Counted from the stretch's first letter, positions 35,033 through 43,843 are shown. The stretch: 64,000 bases of DNA from Idiomarina piscisalsi (GCF_003987095.1 NZ_PIQA01000004.1:124001-188000), one strand, 5' to 3'. The notes: a model not told the origin generated them from the letters alone. A program made the numbers and translations.

Positions 35033-35419
35033 TTAAATCGCTGGCATGGTAATGACAGTTTGCTCACCGGTCTCGTTATGCGTTATGTAAACCAGAACGC
35101 TACCGTCTGGTTGACCGATAACTTCTACGGTGTACTCACCGGTGTCATAAAGACCTTCGACAATTTCCCCATCGGCTATGCGTCGGGTTAGAGAGTTAAT
35201 GATGTTGCGCTCCAAAGCATCGCGAAACCTATCAACGAAGGAACGCCCCTCGTCTGGAGCTGTATGAGCATTTTGGCTTTGAGCTTTTTGCAGAAGGAAG
35301 CTGCCATTCATTGGGTTTCCGCCAAAGCTTGGGTTTATTGGCTGGTATACAATCTCAGTAGCACTAACGGATGCCGATGAGACAATTAAAGCCAGCATGG
35401 TAATTGAGAGTTTTTTCAT
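35033..35419 (-). CDS. csgF: curli assembly protein CsgF
   Basis: A 128-residue exported protein with a signal peptide (1-20). The mature N-terminus starts with the CsgG-pore-binding segment YQPINPSFGGNPMNGSFLL, closely matching the known NPNFGGNPNNGAFLL of CsgF, followed by an AQSQN motif. CsgF couples the CsgG pore to surface nucleation by CsgB. It lies 6 bases before csgG. Confidence 0.95.
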   Translation of the reverse strand: MKKLSITMLALIVSSASVSATEIVYQPINPSFGGNPMNGSFLLQKAQSQNAHTAPDEGRSFVDRFRDALERNIINSLTRRIADGEIVEGLYDTGEYTVEVIGQPDGSVLVYITHNETGEQTVITMPAI

Positions 35420-35431
35420 AATTAACGCCTT

Positions 35432-35809
35432 TTAAAATTCATTATTGTTTGGCGAGTCGAAAACGGAGTCCGCTTTAATGCGAGCGACTTCGTTAATACT
35501 AATAAGGATGGCCTGTTCGGCTAATTTTTTAACGTCGTTCTGGCGTCGTCCAAAATAGGTCTCGAACACTTTCTTTTGTTCCATTTCCACCCACAAATAA
35601 GTTCCTGCTTGAGGGTAAACGCGTTCGTTGACGACGACGGTAATACCGTTAGTTGACGGAATGTCCCGCCAGTAACTCGTGTAATAGAAGAAAAAATCTT
35701 TACCAAAACGAGAAATCGTTCGGTCTAAAACCATACCGCCAAGCTCAATTTCATCGGCGTGGCTAAATGGTGTTATTAAAATTATTATAAATAATAGTTT
35801 CTTAATCAT
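35432..35809 (-). CDS. csgE: curli assembly chaperone CsgE
   Basis: A 125-residue periplasmic protein with a signal peptide (1-18). The mature protein begins EIELGGMVLDRTISRFGKDF, followed by FYYTSYWRD and NERVYPQAGTYLWVEME, as in CsgE, which caps the CsgG pore and delivers CsgA. It is the first gene after the intercistronic hairpin behind csgA. Confidence 0.93.
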   Translation of the reverse strand: MIKKLLFIIILITPFSHADEIELGGMVLDRTISRFGKDFFFYYTSYWRDIPSTNGITVVVNERVYPQAGTYLWVEMEQKKVFETYFGRRQNDVKKLAEQAILISINEVARIKADSVFDSPNNNEF

Positions 35810-35817
35810 AAGAGCCT

Positions 35818-35847
35818 AAAAAGCGGCTACCTGAAAGTAGCCGCTTT
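35818..35847 (-). terminator. hairpin with T-run between csgA and csgE
   Basis: On the minus strand an 11-bp perfect GC-rich stem (AAAGCGGCTAC/GTAGCCGCTTT, loop of six) is followed by a short T-run, 24 bases after the csgA stop. It can act as a partial terminator or mRNA-stabilising end, letting csgBA be more abundant than csgEFG. Confidence 0.75.
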
Positions 35848-35870
35848 ACTATCGAGCTAATACTGAAATA

Positions 35871-37358
35871 TTAGTACTGAACGACGGTTGCTACGTTGTA
35901 ATCGCCTTGCTGATAAACACTCATTGTGTTGCTATCGCTAAACTGACCACCAGTTACAACGTTGTTGTTACCAATTTGTTGAATGTCAACATTACCACCA
36001 TTACCACCAACAATAAATGAGCCTTCATCGCCAGCGATAACGTTGCTGTTACCCTCTTGAGCAAAGGCAATAACATTGTCACTACCACCGATAATGGTAT
36101 CAATTAAGTTGATGTCACCTGTTTGCGTAGATTGCAGGTCGTTACCTGAAGTGGTTCCGGCATCGTAAGAGTAAGCAAGTAGCGTGTTGCTGTCACCGTG
36201 TTGGCGAGAGTACACATCATTATCATCACCGGCGATAACGATTTCAGCAGTATTCGCATCACCAATTTGTCGGCTATCAGCTTCGTTGCCTGAACCAATC
36301 AGAGCAACACCGTTAAAGTTCTCGTCACCGCGGCTGGAGATGTAGATATCGTTGAAAGAGCCATAAGATTCAGCGACAGCAATGTTGTTATCGCCACGTT
36401 GATCCATTTTAATGATGTGATCGTCACCCTCAGTCGCAAATACGGCGTAGTTGTTGTCACCATTTTGGTCGGCGTCAACTGTATTGTAATTACCGATCAT
36501 GCCGGTAGCTGCTTCTACAACGTTAGTGTTACCTTCCTGGTTAACAGCAATCTGGTTAACATCACCTTGAATTGGCTGGATAAGAAATTCGTTGCTTGAG
36601 CCGTCTTGATAAACATCAACAAAGTTTTCATTACCCGAAAGGCTCTGTGCGATGAAGGTGTTTGTTGAGCCATATTGCTGAACCCAAACAGCGTTCATAT
36701 CGCCGTTAGCACCAACAACGCCGCCAACGTTTCCGTCGCCTTCCTGGTCAGCAGTGAACTCATTCATGTTGCCAGTTGCAGAGAAGTAACCCGCTTCGTT
36801 AGAAGAGCCTGATTGGTTCGCTTCAAAGTAGTTGTCGCTACCTTCAATTTGGAAGCTTGCCCAGTTAAGGTCGCCTGATTGAGCAATAGACGCGCTGTTG
36901 TAGTCGCCTGCTAAATCGATTGAGCCTGTGTTCGCGCTGCCAGACTGCTCGACAATAGCAGTATTAGCATTACCTTCAAGGAATACTTCAGCAACGTTGT
37001 AGTCACCTTCCTGGAAGCTTGATAGTACGTTTTCGTCACCTTCAATATTCGAGTCTAAGGTGTTCCAGAAGCCATACTGCTCACCCTCGACTAAGTTAAA
37101 GTCACCAGTGACATAAGCGTACGCTTCTTGAAGGCTGTCTAGCTGTAGCAAGAAAGTGTCGTTTCCTTCACCGTATTGGTCAGCGTAAGCCCAGTTTAAG
37201 AAACCACCTTGCTCGATATACATGTTGTTGCCTGATTCAACAGCTTCAGATGAATCTTGGTTCACAACTGCGATGTGAGCTTCAGCGGCCGCATAACCTG
37301 AAAACGCTAAGGTTAAAGCTAAAGCAACTGCACTTTTTTTAAGAATTGTATTAGACAT
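35871..37358 (-). CDS. csgA: giant curlin major subunit CsgA
   Basis: A 495-residue secreted amyloid subunit, over three times the length of E. coli CsgA (151 aa, five repeats). After a signal peptide (residues 1-26) the protein consists of about 20 curlin repeats of ~22 residues, with the pattern N-x-A-x-x-x-Q-x-G-x-x-N followed by a second strand. Many carry an Asn at the turn and Gln-x-Gly-Asp/Ser. It is strongly acidic (abundant Asp/Glu, very few Lys/Arg). ATG 37358 is chosen because it begins the signal peptide and is preceded by GGAGA; an upstream start would add 20 polar residues. It lies 22 bases after csgB. Confidence 0.92.
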   Translation of the reverse strand: MSNTILKKSAVALALTLAFSGYAAAEAHIAVVNQDSSEAVESGNNMYIEQGGFLNWAYADQYGEGNDTFLLQLDSLQEAYAYVTGDFNLVEGEQYGFWNTLDSNIEGDENVLSSFQEGDYNVAEVFLEGNANTAIVEQSGSANTGSIDLAGDYNSASIAQSGDLNWASFQIEGSDNYFEANQSGSSNEAGYFSATGNMNEFTADQEGDGNVGGVVGANGDMNAVWVQQYGSTNTFIAQSLSGNENFVDVYQDGSSNEFLIQPIQGDVNQIAVNQEGNTNVVEAATGMIGNYNTVDADQNGDNNYAVFATEGDDHIIKMDQRGDNNIAVAESYGSFNDIYISSRGDENFNGVALIGSGNEADSRQIGDANTAEIVIAGDDNDVYSRQHGDSNTLLAYSYDAGTTSGNDLQSTQTGDINLIDTIIGGSDNVIAFAQEGNSNVIAGDEGSFIVGGNGGNVDIQQIGNNNVVTGGQFSDSNTMSVYQQGDYNVATVVQY

Positions 37359-37380
37359 GATTGTTCTCCATTGATTGTTC

Positions 37381-37791
37381 TTATTTGAACTGCGTGATGG
37401 ACATTTCAGCGGCAGCACCCGTCTGCTGAATGGTTATTGAATTGCCATCACCAAGTTGTTGAAGCTGAATAACATTGTTCGCACCAACTTGAAGGATGGT
37501 CGCTGAATTACTGCGTCCAGACTGCTCTGCAGTGACAGAATTATTGAACCCTTGCTGCTCGACGGTGAGGGTATTTTCCAACCCAAACTGAGTGAGATAT
37601 GCGTAGTTTTGCTCGCCTGCCTGGGCGAGTGAAGTGAGGTTATAAGAGCCTAGCTGAGCAATTTCCGCATGGTTCGCAAGGGACTGCCGCTCCAGTAACC
37701 CTGCTAAAGCAACAGGAATGTCGCCGGCTACTCCCGGAAGAGAGACCAACATAACGACTGTTGCTGTTAAAAGTTGTTTTAAAAAAGTCAA
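37381..37791 (-). CDS. csgB: curlin nucleator CsgB
   Basis: A 136-residue curlin protein with a signal peptide and about five repeats (such as NHAEIAQLGSYN, NYAYLTQFGLEN, NSVTAEQSGRSN, NSATILQVGANN, NSITIQQTG). This matches CsgB in length and in its place as the first gene. It nucleates CsgA polymerisation at the cell surface. No ATG fits: the likely start is TTG 37791, preceded by AAGG and giving a normal signal peptide (MTFLKQLLTATVV...). A longer frame back to 37854 would add a non-signal stretch. Confidence 0.83.
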   Translation of the reverse strand: MTFLKQLLTATVVMLVSLPGVAGDIPVALAGLLERQSLANHAEIAQLGSYNLTSLAQAGEQNYAYLTQFGLENTLTVEQQGFNNSVTAEQSGRSNSATILQVGANNVIQLQQLGDGNSITIQQTGAAAEMSITQFK

Positions 37792-38105
37792 AGCGGAACA
37801 CCTTATTGTTAATAATTCCGCTAACAAGAATAACGGCTGATTTTTACTCAACAATCGTATGAACGGTGTATTTTTAAAATCGTTTTTGAACGAAAATTAT
37901 CAGCTAATACATGGTGTTATGTTTCTGTTGTGAGTTAACCCACCTAGATGTCCTAGTCCCTTTGTCGTATTTAGCGTTAAGAAACGTAAATATCTAACTT
38001 TTGGCGTAAATTGCTGTGGAAAATATGCTACTTATTTTTTTAGTGACGAGATGAGCAGTACGCACATTTGAATGAAATTCCTACAACAATAATGAGGAAG
38101 GAAGA
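37792..38105. other. divergent intergenic region between csgB and the subtilase
   Basis: An AT-rich region with no gene. GTGAGTTA at 37930-37937 matches 8 of 11 positions of the published CsgD-box consensus (CGGGKGAGNKA) and lies ~140 bases upstream of csgB. The near palindrome TGAGTTAACCCA overlaps it. A GAGGAAGGAAG Shine-Dalgarno (38092-38105) serves the protease at 38106. Confidence 0.35.
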
Positions 38106-40637
38106 ATGACGAATTTAAAAAAATTAGTCGTCGGCGTATCCATGGCGCTAGCAACGGGTGCTGCGGCGGCTAATGGTAAACAGGCGGATGACGATTCATT
38201 GCTGGTAGTATTTAAGCATTCAGCGACGAAAGAGCAGCGTCAAGATTTAATAAGCCGCGCTGGTGGTACGCTAAGAGCCTTGGATAACCGTGGCCGTGAC
38301 ATCGCGATGCGTAATATCGCCGATGGCCGCATTGCACAGGTTAATGTTCGCAATGCAAAACAGCGTGATGCTCTTATTAAGCGCCTTTCTAATCATCCCC
38401 TTATAGAAGTTGCTGAGCCAAACTACATCATTTCAATTAATGACACGAAAAGCTCTAATTTCAATATCTTAGCAACTCCGGATGATCCTGCATTTGGTGA
38501 CATGTGGGCGCTGGAAAATACCGGTCAAAGCGGCGGTACGCCAGGTGTAGATATTGATGCGCGTCCAGCTTGGGATATTACGACCGGCGACTCTAACGTT
38601 GTTATTGGTGTTATCGATTCGGGTGTTGATTACACGCACCCAGACTTAGCCGGTAATATGTGGGTTAACCCGGGCGAAGTTTGTGACAATGGTCAAGATG
38701 ATGACGGTAACGGTGTAGTCGATGACTGTTATGGTTACTCTGCGGTTAATGGCAATGGTGACCCAATGGATGAAAATGGCCATGGTACGCACGTTGCCGG
38801 TACTATCGGTGCGAGTGCCAATAATGGTCAAGGTGTAACCGGCGTTAACTGGGACGTCGAAATTATCGGCTGTCAGTTCTTGGGAGCCGATGGGCGTGGC
38901 AGCACAGCGGCCGCTATCGAATGTATTGACTACATGACGAACCTAAAGGTCAATCATGGGGTTAACTTAGTGGCGACAAACAACTCGTGGGGCGGTGGTG
39001 CCTACTCTGAGTCACTTAAAACCGCAATTGCTGACAGCATCGATCAAGGCATTATGTTTGTGTCTGCTGCCGGTAACGACGGGATTGACTCTGATGTTAC
39101 GGCAAGTTATCCGGGCGGTTATGACCTGGACGGTATTGTGAATGTGGCTAACACAACACGCACTGACTCACTCGCTGCGTCATCAACTTATGGTGCGGTG
39201 TCTGTTGACTTAGGTGCGCCAGGTACCGAAATCCTTTCTACGTACTTAAATGGAGGCTATGCAACAGCTTCGGGTACGTCTATGGCAAGTCCGCATGTTG
39301 CTGGTGTGGCTGGCCTTATCTGGTCGATTGCGCCACACCTGAGTGTTACAGAAGTGAAGCAAATATTGATGGACTCTGGCGAGAGTATTCCTGCTCTGTC
39401 AGGTAAAACTGCGTCAGGAAACCACTTGAACGCGCTTAATGCCCTGCTTGCAGCTGACCCAGACCCGGCTTACCGCTTAGAGCTGAGCCCATCAAACCAG
39501 GAAATTGTTGCGGGTGACAGCACAACTCTAACGCTGGATGTTGGCAGCATTGCTGACTGGTCTGGTGCGGTTGACTTAAGTGTTTCTGCTGAACCTCAGC
39601 TAGACGTTTCTCTGTCTTCGAACCAAGCGCAAAACGGCGAAACGGTTGACGTACAAGTGACGACAACGGAAGAAACTGCGTGGGGTGAGTACGTTATTAC
39701 CGTTAGCGGTACCGATGTAGAAACGGGCGAAATGACTCGCGACGTAAGTGCTACTGTATACGTGCTTCCGCAAGGTCTTTCTGACTTCTATTATGAAGAC
39801 GCCGCAAACGCAGATATTCCAGATGACGACAGTAACGGTATCAGCCGTGTGATTAATGTGCCTGAAACCGGTGTTGTATTTGGTGCTGAAGTGAGCGTTG
39901 ATATTACTCATACATGGCGAGGTGATTTGATTGTTACATTGACTTCACCTGAAGGTACGACCCAAACCTTGCACGACCGCGCTGGAAGTAGCGAAGATGA
40001 TTTAGTCGCAACTTGGAATGTTGATTCCTTCAACGGCGAAGACATGACCGGCGACTGGACTCTGAATGTCTCGGATAACGCGGGTGCAGATACTGGTACT
40101 TTAAACCATTGGTCGTTAACTCTGACCGCAGTTGAAGAAGACGATGGTTTGCCAGATGCTCCGGTAGCAGGCTTTGAGGCTAGCGTTGAAGACCTAACTG
40201 TCAGCTTTACCAATACCTCAAGTGATAACGATGGCGACATTGAAAGCTATTTCTGGGAGTTTGGTGATGGCAGTACTTCAACCGAAGCCAACCCGGTTTA
40301 TGCGTACTCTGAAGAAGGTACTTACGACGTGACTCTAACAGTGACTGATGCAACTGAGCTGTCAGATACAGTGACGCAGTCGGTGACAGTGAGTCTGACG
40401 GATATCGAGTTAGATGTTTATCGTTCGCGCTTATTACGCAGCGGTACTGCTTTAGTTGACCTTCGCTGGTCAGGTGCAGCAGGTGACGTAGACTTGTATC
40501 GCAACGGTGAGTTTGTTGAAACACTGTCAAATACAGGTCGCGCTCGTGACCGCTTTGACTCAGACGGTAGCGACGTTGTTTACCAGCTGTGTGAAGCGGG
40601 TACAGAAGCTTGTGACTCAGTGACTGTTAGTTTTTAA
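38106..40637 (+). CDS. secreted S8 subtilisin-like protease with P and PKD domains
   Basis: An 843-residue exported protease. It has a signal peptide (1-22), an I9 inhibitor propeptide (~30-112) and a catalytic domain with Asp171 (VIDSGVDYTHPDL), His226 (GHGTHVAG) and Ser392 (SGTSMASPH). An Asp-rich CDNGQDDDGNGVVDDC insert near 195-212 looks like a calcium loop. A proprotein-convertase P domain (~560-675, ending GDWTLNVSDNAGADTGTLNHW) and a PKD domain (~690-770, YFWEFGDGSTS) follow, then a ~75-residue beta domain (LDVYRSRLLRSG) with two Cys. A very strong Shine-Dalgarno precedes it. It probably acts in extracellular protein degradation. Its neighbour is the curli operon, with no proven link. 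Confidence 0.92.
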   Translation: MTNLKKLVVGVSMALATGAAAANGKQADDDSLLVVFKHSATKEQRQDLISRAGGTLRALDNRGRDIAMRNIADGRIAQVNVRNAKQRDALIKRLSNHPLIEVAEPNYIISINDTKSSNFNILATPDDPAFGDMWALENTGQSGGTPGVDIDARPAWDITTGDSNVVIGVIDSGVDYTHPDLAGNMWVNPGEVCDNGQDDDGNGVVDDCYGYSAVNGNGDPMDENGHGTHVAGTIGASANNGQGVTGVNWDVEIIGCQFLGADGRGSTAAAIECIDYMTNLKVNHGVNLVATNNSWGGGAYSESLKTAIADSIDQGIMFVSAAGNDGIDSDVTASYPGGYDLDGIVNVANTTRTDSLAASSTYGAVSVDLGAPGTEILSTYLNGGYATASGTSMASPHVAGVAGLIWSIAPHLSVTEVKQILMDSGESIPALSGKTASGNHLNALNALLAADPDPAYRLELSPSNQEIVAGDSTTLTLDVGSIADWSGAVDLSVSAEPQLDVSLSSNQAQNGETVDVQVTTTEETAWGEYVITVSGTDVETGEMTRDVSATVYVLPQGLSDFYYEDAANADIPDDDSNGISRVINVPETGVVFGAEVSVDITHTWRGDLIVTLTSPEGTTQTLHDRAGSSEDDLVATWNVDSFNGEDMTGDWTLNVSDNAGADTGTLNHWSLTLTAVEEDDGLPDAPVAGFEASVEDLTVSFTNTSSDNDGDIESYFWEFGDGSTSTEANPVYAYSEEGTYDVTLTVTDATELSDTVTQSVTVSLTDIELDVYRSRLLRSGTALVDLRWSGAAGDVDLYRNGEFVETLSNTGRARDRFDSDGSDVVYQLCEAGTEACDSVTVSF

Positions 40638-40670
40638 TTAACATTGAGTTAACAATCTAACTGGTATTAT

Positions 40671-40704
40671 AATAGGGGCCATTACGGTCCCTATTTTATT
40701 TTTT
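40671..40704 (+). terminator. rho-independent terminator of the subtilase gene
   Basis: AATAGGG...CCCTATT forms a stem around GGCCATTACGGT (which adds GCC/GGT pairs), followed by TTATTTTTT, 34 bases after the protease stop. It separates it from the pilin-like gene. Confidence 0.75.
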
Positions 40705-40715
40705 GGTATTTAGTT

Positions 40716-41189
40716 ATGCGACGCAGTAAAGGATTTACATTAGTCGAGCTTATTATCGTCATTGTTGTACTTGGCGTGCTATCGGCTACAGCCGCTCCTC
40801 AATTTATTAACTTCTCCAGCGATGCTGAGAAAAGCCGACTTCATGGCTTGGAAGCGTCACTTAAATCAGCGTTAGACATTACCTACAGTAAAGCTGCTAT
40901 TCAGGGAATAGAGCAGCAAAGTGCGGCCTGCTTGGGTGGTAAGTTTGATGACGTTAATATCAGTTGCCCGGACGGAGGCACGCTGCTTTTTTATGGTTAT
41001 CCGGCAGCAAAAGGGAATGTGCTTAATAATGTGATTAACTTAACCGACTGGACAGTGTCTGAAGTAGGCATTGGCAGTGTTATTCGTATTGCGGCAAGCA
41101 ACGACCATATCGATAGTTGCTACTTAACATACTCAGAAGCAACCTCAACCAGCGAGCCCAGCGTACAAATTTATGCCGACAACTGCTGA
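40716..41189 (+). CDS. type IV pilin-like / MSHA-type prepilin
   Basis: A 157-residue protein with a class III signal: RRSKG|FTLVELIIVIVVLGVLSATAAPQF, with cleavage after Gly6 and Glu5 of the mature protein present. A short globular domain follows, with four Cys (two in AACLGG...ISCPDG and two near the C-terminus) that can form disulfide loops. It resembles MSHA-type major/minor pilins. No pilus assembly genes are nearby, so it relies on machinery elsewhere or serves as a minor pseudopilin. It converges with the oxygenase gene, whose stop lies inside its 3' end. Confidence 0.8.
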   Translation: MRRSKGFTLVELIIVIVVLGVLSATAAPQFINFSSDAEKSRLHGLEASLKSALDITYSKAAIQGIEQQSAACLGGKFDDVNISCPDGGTLLFYGYPAAKGNVLNNVINLTDWTVSEVGIGSVIRIAASNDHIDSCYLTYSEATSTSEPSVQIYADNC

Positions 41190-42184
41190 GGTATATCGCT
41201 GTAAAACTTTTCTGTGACATCCGGGTGCGATCGCTTACGCCCTTTAAGAACATTCTCGCCCACCTGTCGCAGCAGTGGGTTCTTAGGATCGCTGCTAGGT
41301 CCGTGCGCCAAACGCTTTAAGTGCTCTGGCAGTTCCAATACCGGAATATCGGCATCAAGCTGTGCGGCCATGAAAAACGCCGAAGAATAACGCGTTACTC
41401 CAGCCGGCGGGCTAACAACTCTGTGGTTGGTTGCCTTTAAATAGCCGTCTGACGCTAATTCAAGTAACTCCCCGATATTAACGACGAGAGCACCGTTACG
41501 AGGGCTTACAGAGTGCCACGCATTGTTAATCTCAACTTCTAAACCGCTGTGTTCATCTTGCAGGACAAAAGTTAGGTAGCCAGGATCCTTATGAGCGCCA
41601 ACGCCTTGGTTGTCAGTAGTCTTGCTACCTGGGTATTTAATCAGTTTGGTATGCCGGTAGGGTCCGTTTTCAACCGTTGGCTGCAATGCGTCCGCAGGTT
41701 GCTCCAATGCTTCACAAAGTGCCGACAATAATGTCAGCCCTACCTCGGTTAAACGGTCCTGCCAAGTGAGTAGTGTCGAACGCATACGGGGGATTGCTTC
41801 TGGCCATTGGTTTGGGCCAATGAGCTTTTGCCATTCATCAGAAATTAAGTGGCTGTTTACTGCGGGCAACTCGTCCATAATGTCGAATTGTTCACGAAAG
41901 TCTGACGCTCCCGCTGTCACTTCTGCGTGTGTTTGGTTATAACCACGAAAGTGCGGTGAGTTTGCCATTTTCACTTGTTGTTTTTCTTTTTCACTCAAGG
42001 CAAAAAATGATTTTGACAGTGAAATAATGTCCTCTTGCTCTGTTTGAGTTAAGCCGTGATTCTCCAGGTAGAAAAAGCCAACATCTCTAGCCGCAGCGCC
42101 TAACTTGCGTATAAAAGACGCACGGATTGAATCATCAGCGTTTTTGTAGTCAGCAAGTGACAAAACCGGAACTGAAGACGACAT
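41171..42184 (-). CDS. 2-oxoglutarate/Fe(II) oxygenase, isopenicillin N synthase-like
   Basis: A 337-residue double-stranded beta-helix dioxygenase. It has a non-haem iron dyad His-x-Asp in GAHKDPGYLTFVLQDE (~200-215), a distal His in YLKATNHRVVSP (~262), and the 2-oxoglutarate-binding Arg-x-Ser in TRYSSAFFM (~272). The N-terminal DIOX_N domain (PVLSLADY..., FFYLENHGL) is normal. Its substrate is unknown. ATG 42184 follows GAGGAG; an earlier frame start at 42196 is less likely. It is divergent from yebC. Confidence 0.87.
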   Translation of the reverse strand: MSSSVPVLSLADYKNADDSIRASFIRKLGAAARDVGFFYLENHGLTQTEQEDIISLSKSFFALSEKEKQQVKMANSPHFRGYNQTHAEVTAGASDFREQFDIMDELPAVNSHLISDEWQKLIGPNQWPEAIPRMRSTLLTWQDRLTEVGLTLLSALCEALEQPADALQPTVENGPYRHTKLIKYPGSKTTDNQGVGAHKDPGYLTFVLQDEHSGLEVEINNAWHSVSPRNGALVVNIGELLELASDGYLKATNHRVVSPPAGVTRYSSAFFMAAQLDADIPVLELPEHLKRLAHGPSSDPKNPLLRQVGENVLKGRKRSHPDVTEKFYSDIPQQLSA

Positions 42185-42346
42185 AACACTCCTCAATAAA
42201 GCAAACTGCTTTAAAATTTGATCTGGATTCTACGCCCAGGTGGAGCGGCACTGAAGAATCAAAACGTTCTATGGTAGATATATTGGCTATATTGCATCGG
42301 CTGTGTAGAATTACCGACTTCTGTATTTTTAAAAGAGAGTAAGACG

Positions 42347-43063
42347 ATGGGTCGCGCCTACCAAAACCGTAAAGAGTCGATAGCCAAAACTGCAAATGCG
42401 AAAAGTAAAGTATACAGCCGCTATGGCCGTGAAATTTATGTGTGTGCAAAACAAGGCGGGGCAGACCCTGACGCAAACTTGTCTCTTCGTTCTCTCATTG
42501 ACCGTGCTAAGAAAGACCAAGTACCAGCGCATGTTATCGAAAAAGCCATAGACAAAGCACAAGGCGGTGCTGGTGAAGACTTCTCGCCCGCTCGCTATGA
42601 AGGTTACGGGCCAAGCAATTGCATGGTGATTGTCGAGTGCTTAACCGACAACCCGAACCGTACATTCGGCGACGTTCGTAACGCTTTCACCAAAAGTAAG
42701 TCCAAAATAGGTGAGCAAGGCAGTGTCATGCACTCGTTCGAGCATTGTGCGATTTTCGCCTTTAAACACGACAGTGAAGACGATGTGTTAGAAGCGTTAA
42801 TGGAAGCCGATGTTGATGTCACTGACGTTGAGTTTGAAGACGGTCAGGTCACTGTATTTGCTCCGCATACCGAATACGCTGCGGCTCGTCAGGCATTGAC
42901 ATCAGCTTTTGAAAACATTGACTTTGACGCTGACGAAATTCAATTCCTGCCGCATGTCACTACGACAATTTCAGAAGACGACCAACCTATGTTTGAGCGT
43001 TTAATGGATATGTTAAACGACTTAGATGACGTTCAGCGCATTTACCACAACGCCGAACAGTAA
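42347..43063 (+). CDS. YebC/PmpR (TACO1-family) regulatory/translation protein
   Basis: A 238-residue member of the YebC/TACO1 family. It has the N-terminal [32 protein letters not shown] block (variant of MAGHSKW), the [13 protein letters not shown] motif, [23 protein letters not shown], and the C-terminal [14 protein letters not shown]. It corresponds to the YeeN-like subgroup by its MGRAYQNRK start. Family members act as transcription regulators or help ribosomes through difficult motifs. An FNR box for ompW lies just downstream of the stop. Confidence 0.9.
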   Translation: MGRAYQNRKESIAKTANAKSKVYSRYGREIYVCAKQGGADPDANLSLRSLIDRAKKDQVPAHVIEKAIDKAQGGAGEDFSPARYEGYGPSNCMVIVECLTDNPNRTFGDVRNAFTKSKSKIGEQGSVMHSFEHCAIFAFKHDSEDDVLEALMEADVDVTDVEFEDGQVTVFAPHTEYAAARQALTSAFENIDFDADEIQFLPHVTTTISEDDQPMFERLMDMLNDLDDVQRIYHNAEQ

Positions 43064-43064
43064 G

Positions 43065-43078
43065 TTGATAGAGATCAA
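43065..43078 (+). promoter_or_regulatory. ompW: FNR box upstream of ompW
   Basis: TTGAT-AGAG-ATCAA is a perfect match to the FNR consensus TTGATnnnnATCAA. Its centre (43071.5) would be at -41.5 for a start at ~43113, with TAAGCT in the -10 position (43101-43106) and the ompW ATG at 43137. This is a class II activation layout. E. coli ompW is also known to be FNR-activated. An FNR homologue is encoded at 57268. Confidence 0.8.
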
Positions 43079-43136
43079 TACGCGCAAAGATTAAACCTTT
43101 TAAGCTTTATGGGTATTCAATAACAAGGAGTTACCC

Positions 43137-43835
43137 ATGAAGCTTAAAGCGTTGTCTTATGGTGTATTGTTGAGCTTGCTAAGCACCCCTGCTTTAGCAA
43201 GTGATTTTTCCCTCAATGTTGGTGCCATCTCGGTCATGCCTGATGACAGCAGCTCAAGCCTGAATGTCGTTGAAGGCGTAGCAGGGTTGCCGGCTAACAG
43301 CACGGGCGTTGGCGTTAATACCAATACGCAACTTGGTCTGACTCTAGACTATGCGATTGACAACAACTGGACAGTGGAACTGGTTGCAGCAACACCGTTC
43401 AGTCACGATATTACCGCCACAGGCGCATTAGCTGGTTTGAAAGTGGGTAAAACTAAGCATTTACCCCCAACACTACTAGCGCAGTATCACTTTGATTTGA
43501 ACAGCGATACGTTTAAACCGTTTGTTGGTATTGGTGTGAATTACACCGCGTTTTTCGATGAGCAGGTCGACCCGCAGCTGCGTTCAACGTTGGGTAGCCT
43601 GGGCGTTGTTACCGACAGCGACTCGGTTGACTTAGCGCTTAAGAACAGCTGGGGTTACGCATTACAGGCGGGCGTGAACGTGGCCATTAATAAAGACTGG
43701 GGTCTGCATTTTATGGTCAGCAAAGTGGATATTGATACCACCGGTGACGTGCGTGTGAACGGCAATACCATACAAAGCGTTGACGTTGATATCGACCCTT
43801 ATGTTGCTATGGCTGGTGTGCGCTACAACTTCTAA
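43137..43835 (+). CDS. ompW: outer membrane protein OmpW
   Basis: A 232-residue eight-stranded outer-membrane barrel with a signal peptide (residues 1-22). Typical OmpW features are VGAISVMPDDSSSSLNV, TQLGLTLDYAIDNNWTVELVAATPFSHDI, the HLPPTLLAQYHF motif, FKPFVGIGVNYTAFFDE, and a C-terminal ending in Phe (GVRYNF). It forms a narrow hydrophobic channel. AAGGAG precedes the start, and a perfect FNR box suggests higher expression at low oxygen. It converges with regA only 8 bases downstream. Confidence 0.95.
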   Translation: MKLKALSYGVLLSLLSTPALASDFSLNVGAISVMPDDSSSSLNVVEGVAGLPANSTGVGVNTNTQLGLTLDYAIDNNWTVELVAATPFSHDITATGALAGLKVGKTKHLPPTLLAQYHFDLNSDTFKPFVGIGVNYTAFFDEQVDPQLRSTLGSLGVVTDSDSVDLALKNSWGYALQAGVNVAINKDWGLHFMVSKVDIDTTGDVRVNGNTIQSVDVDIDPYVAMAGVRYNF

Positions 43836-43843
43836 AGTAACAC

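Noticed and set aside
35871-37358. Tandem DNA repeat or CRISPR-like array
   Set aside because: The periodicity is at protein level (curlin repeats) and diverged in DNA, inside one open frame with a signal peptide.
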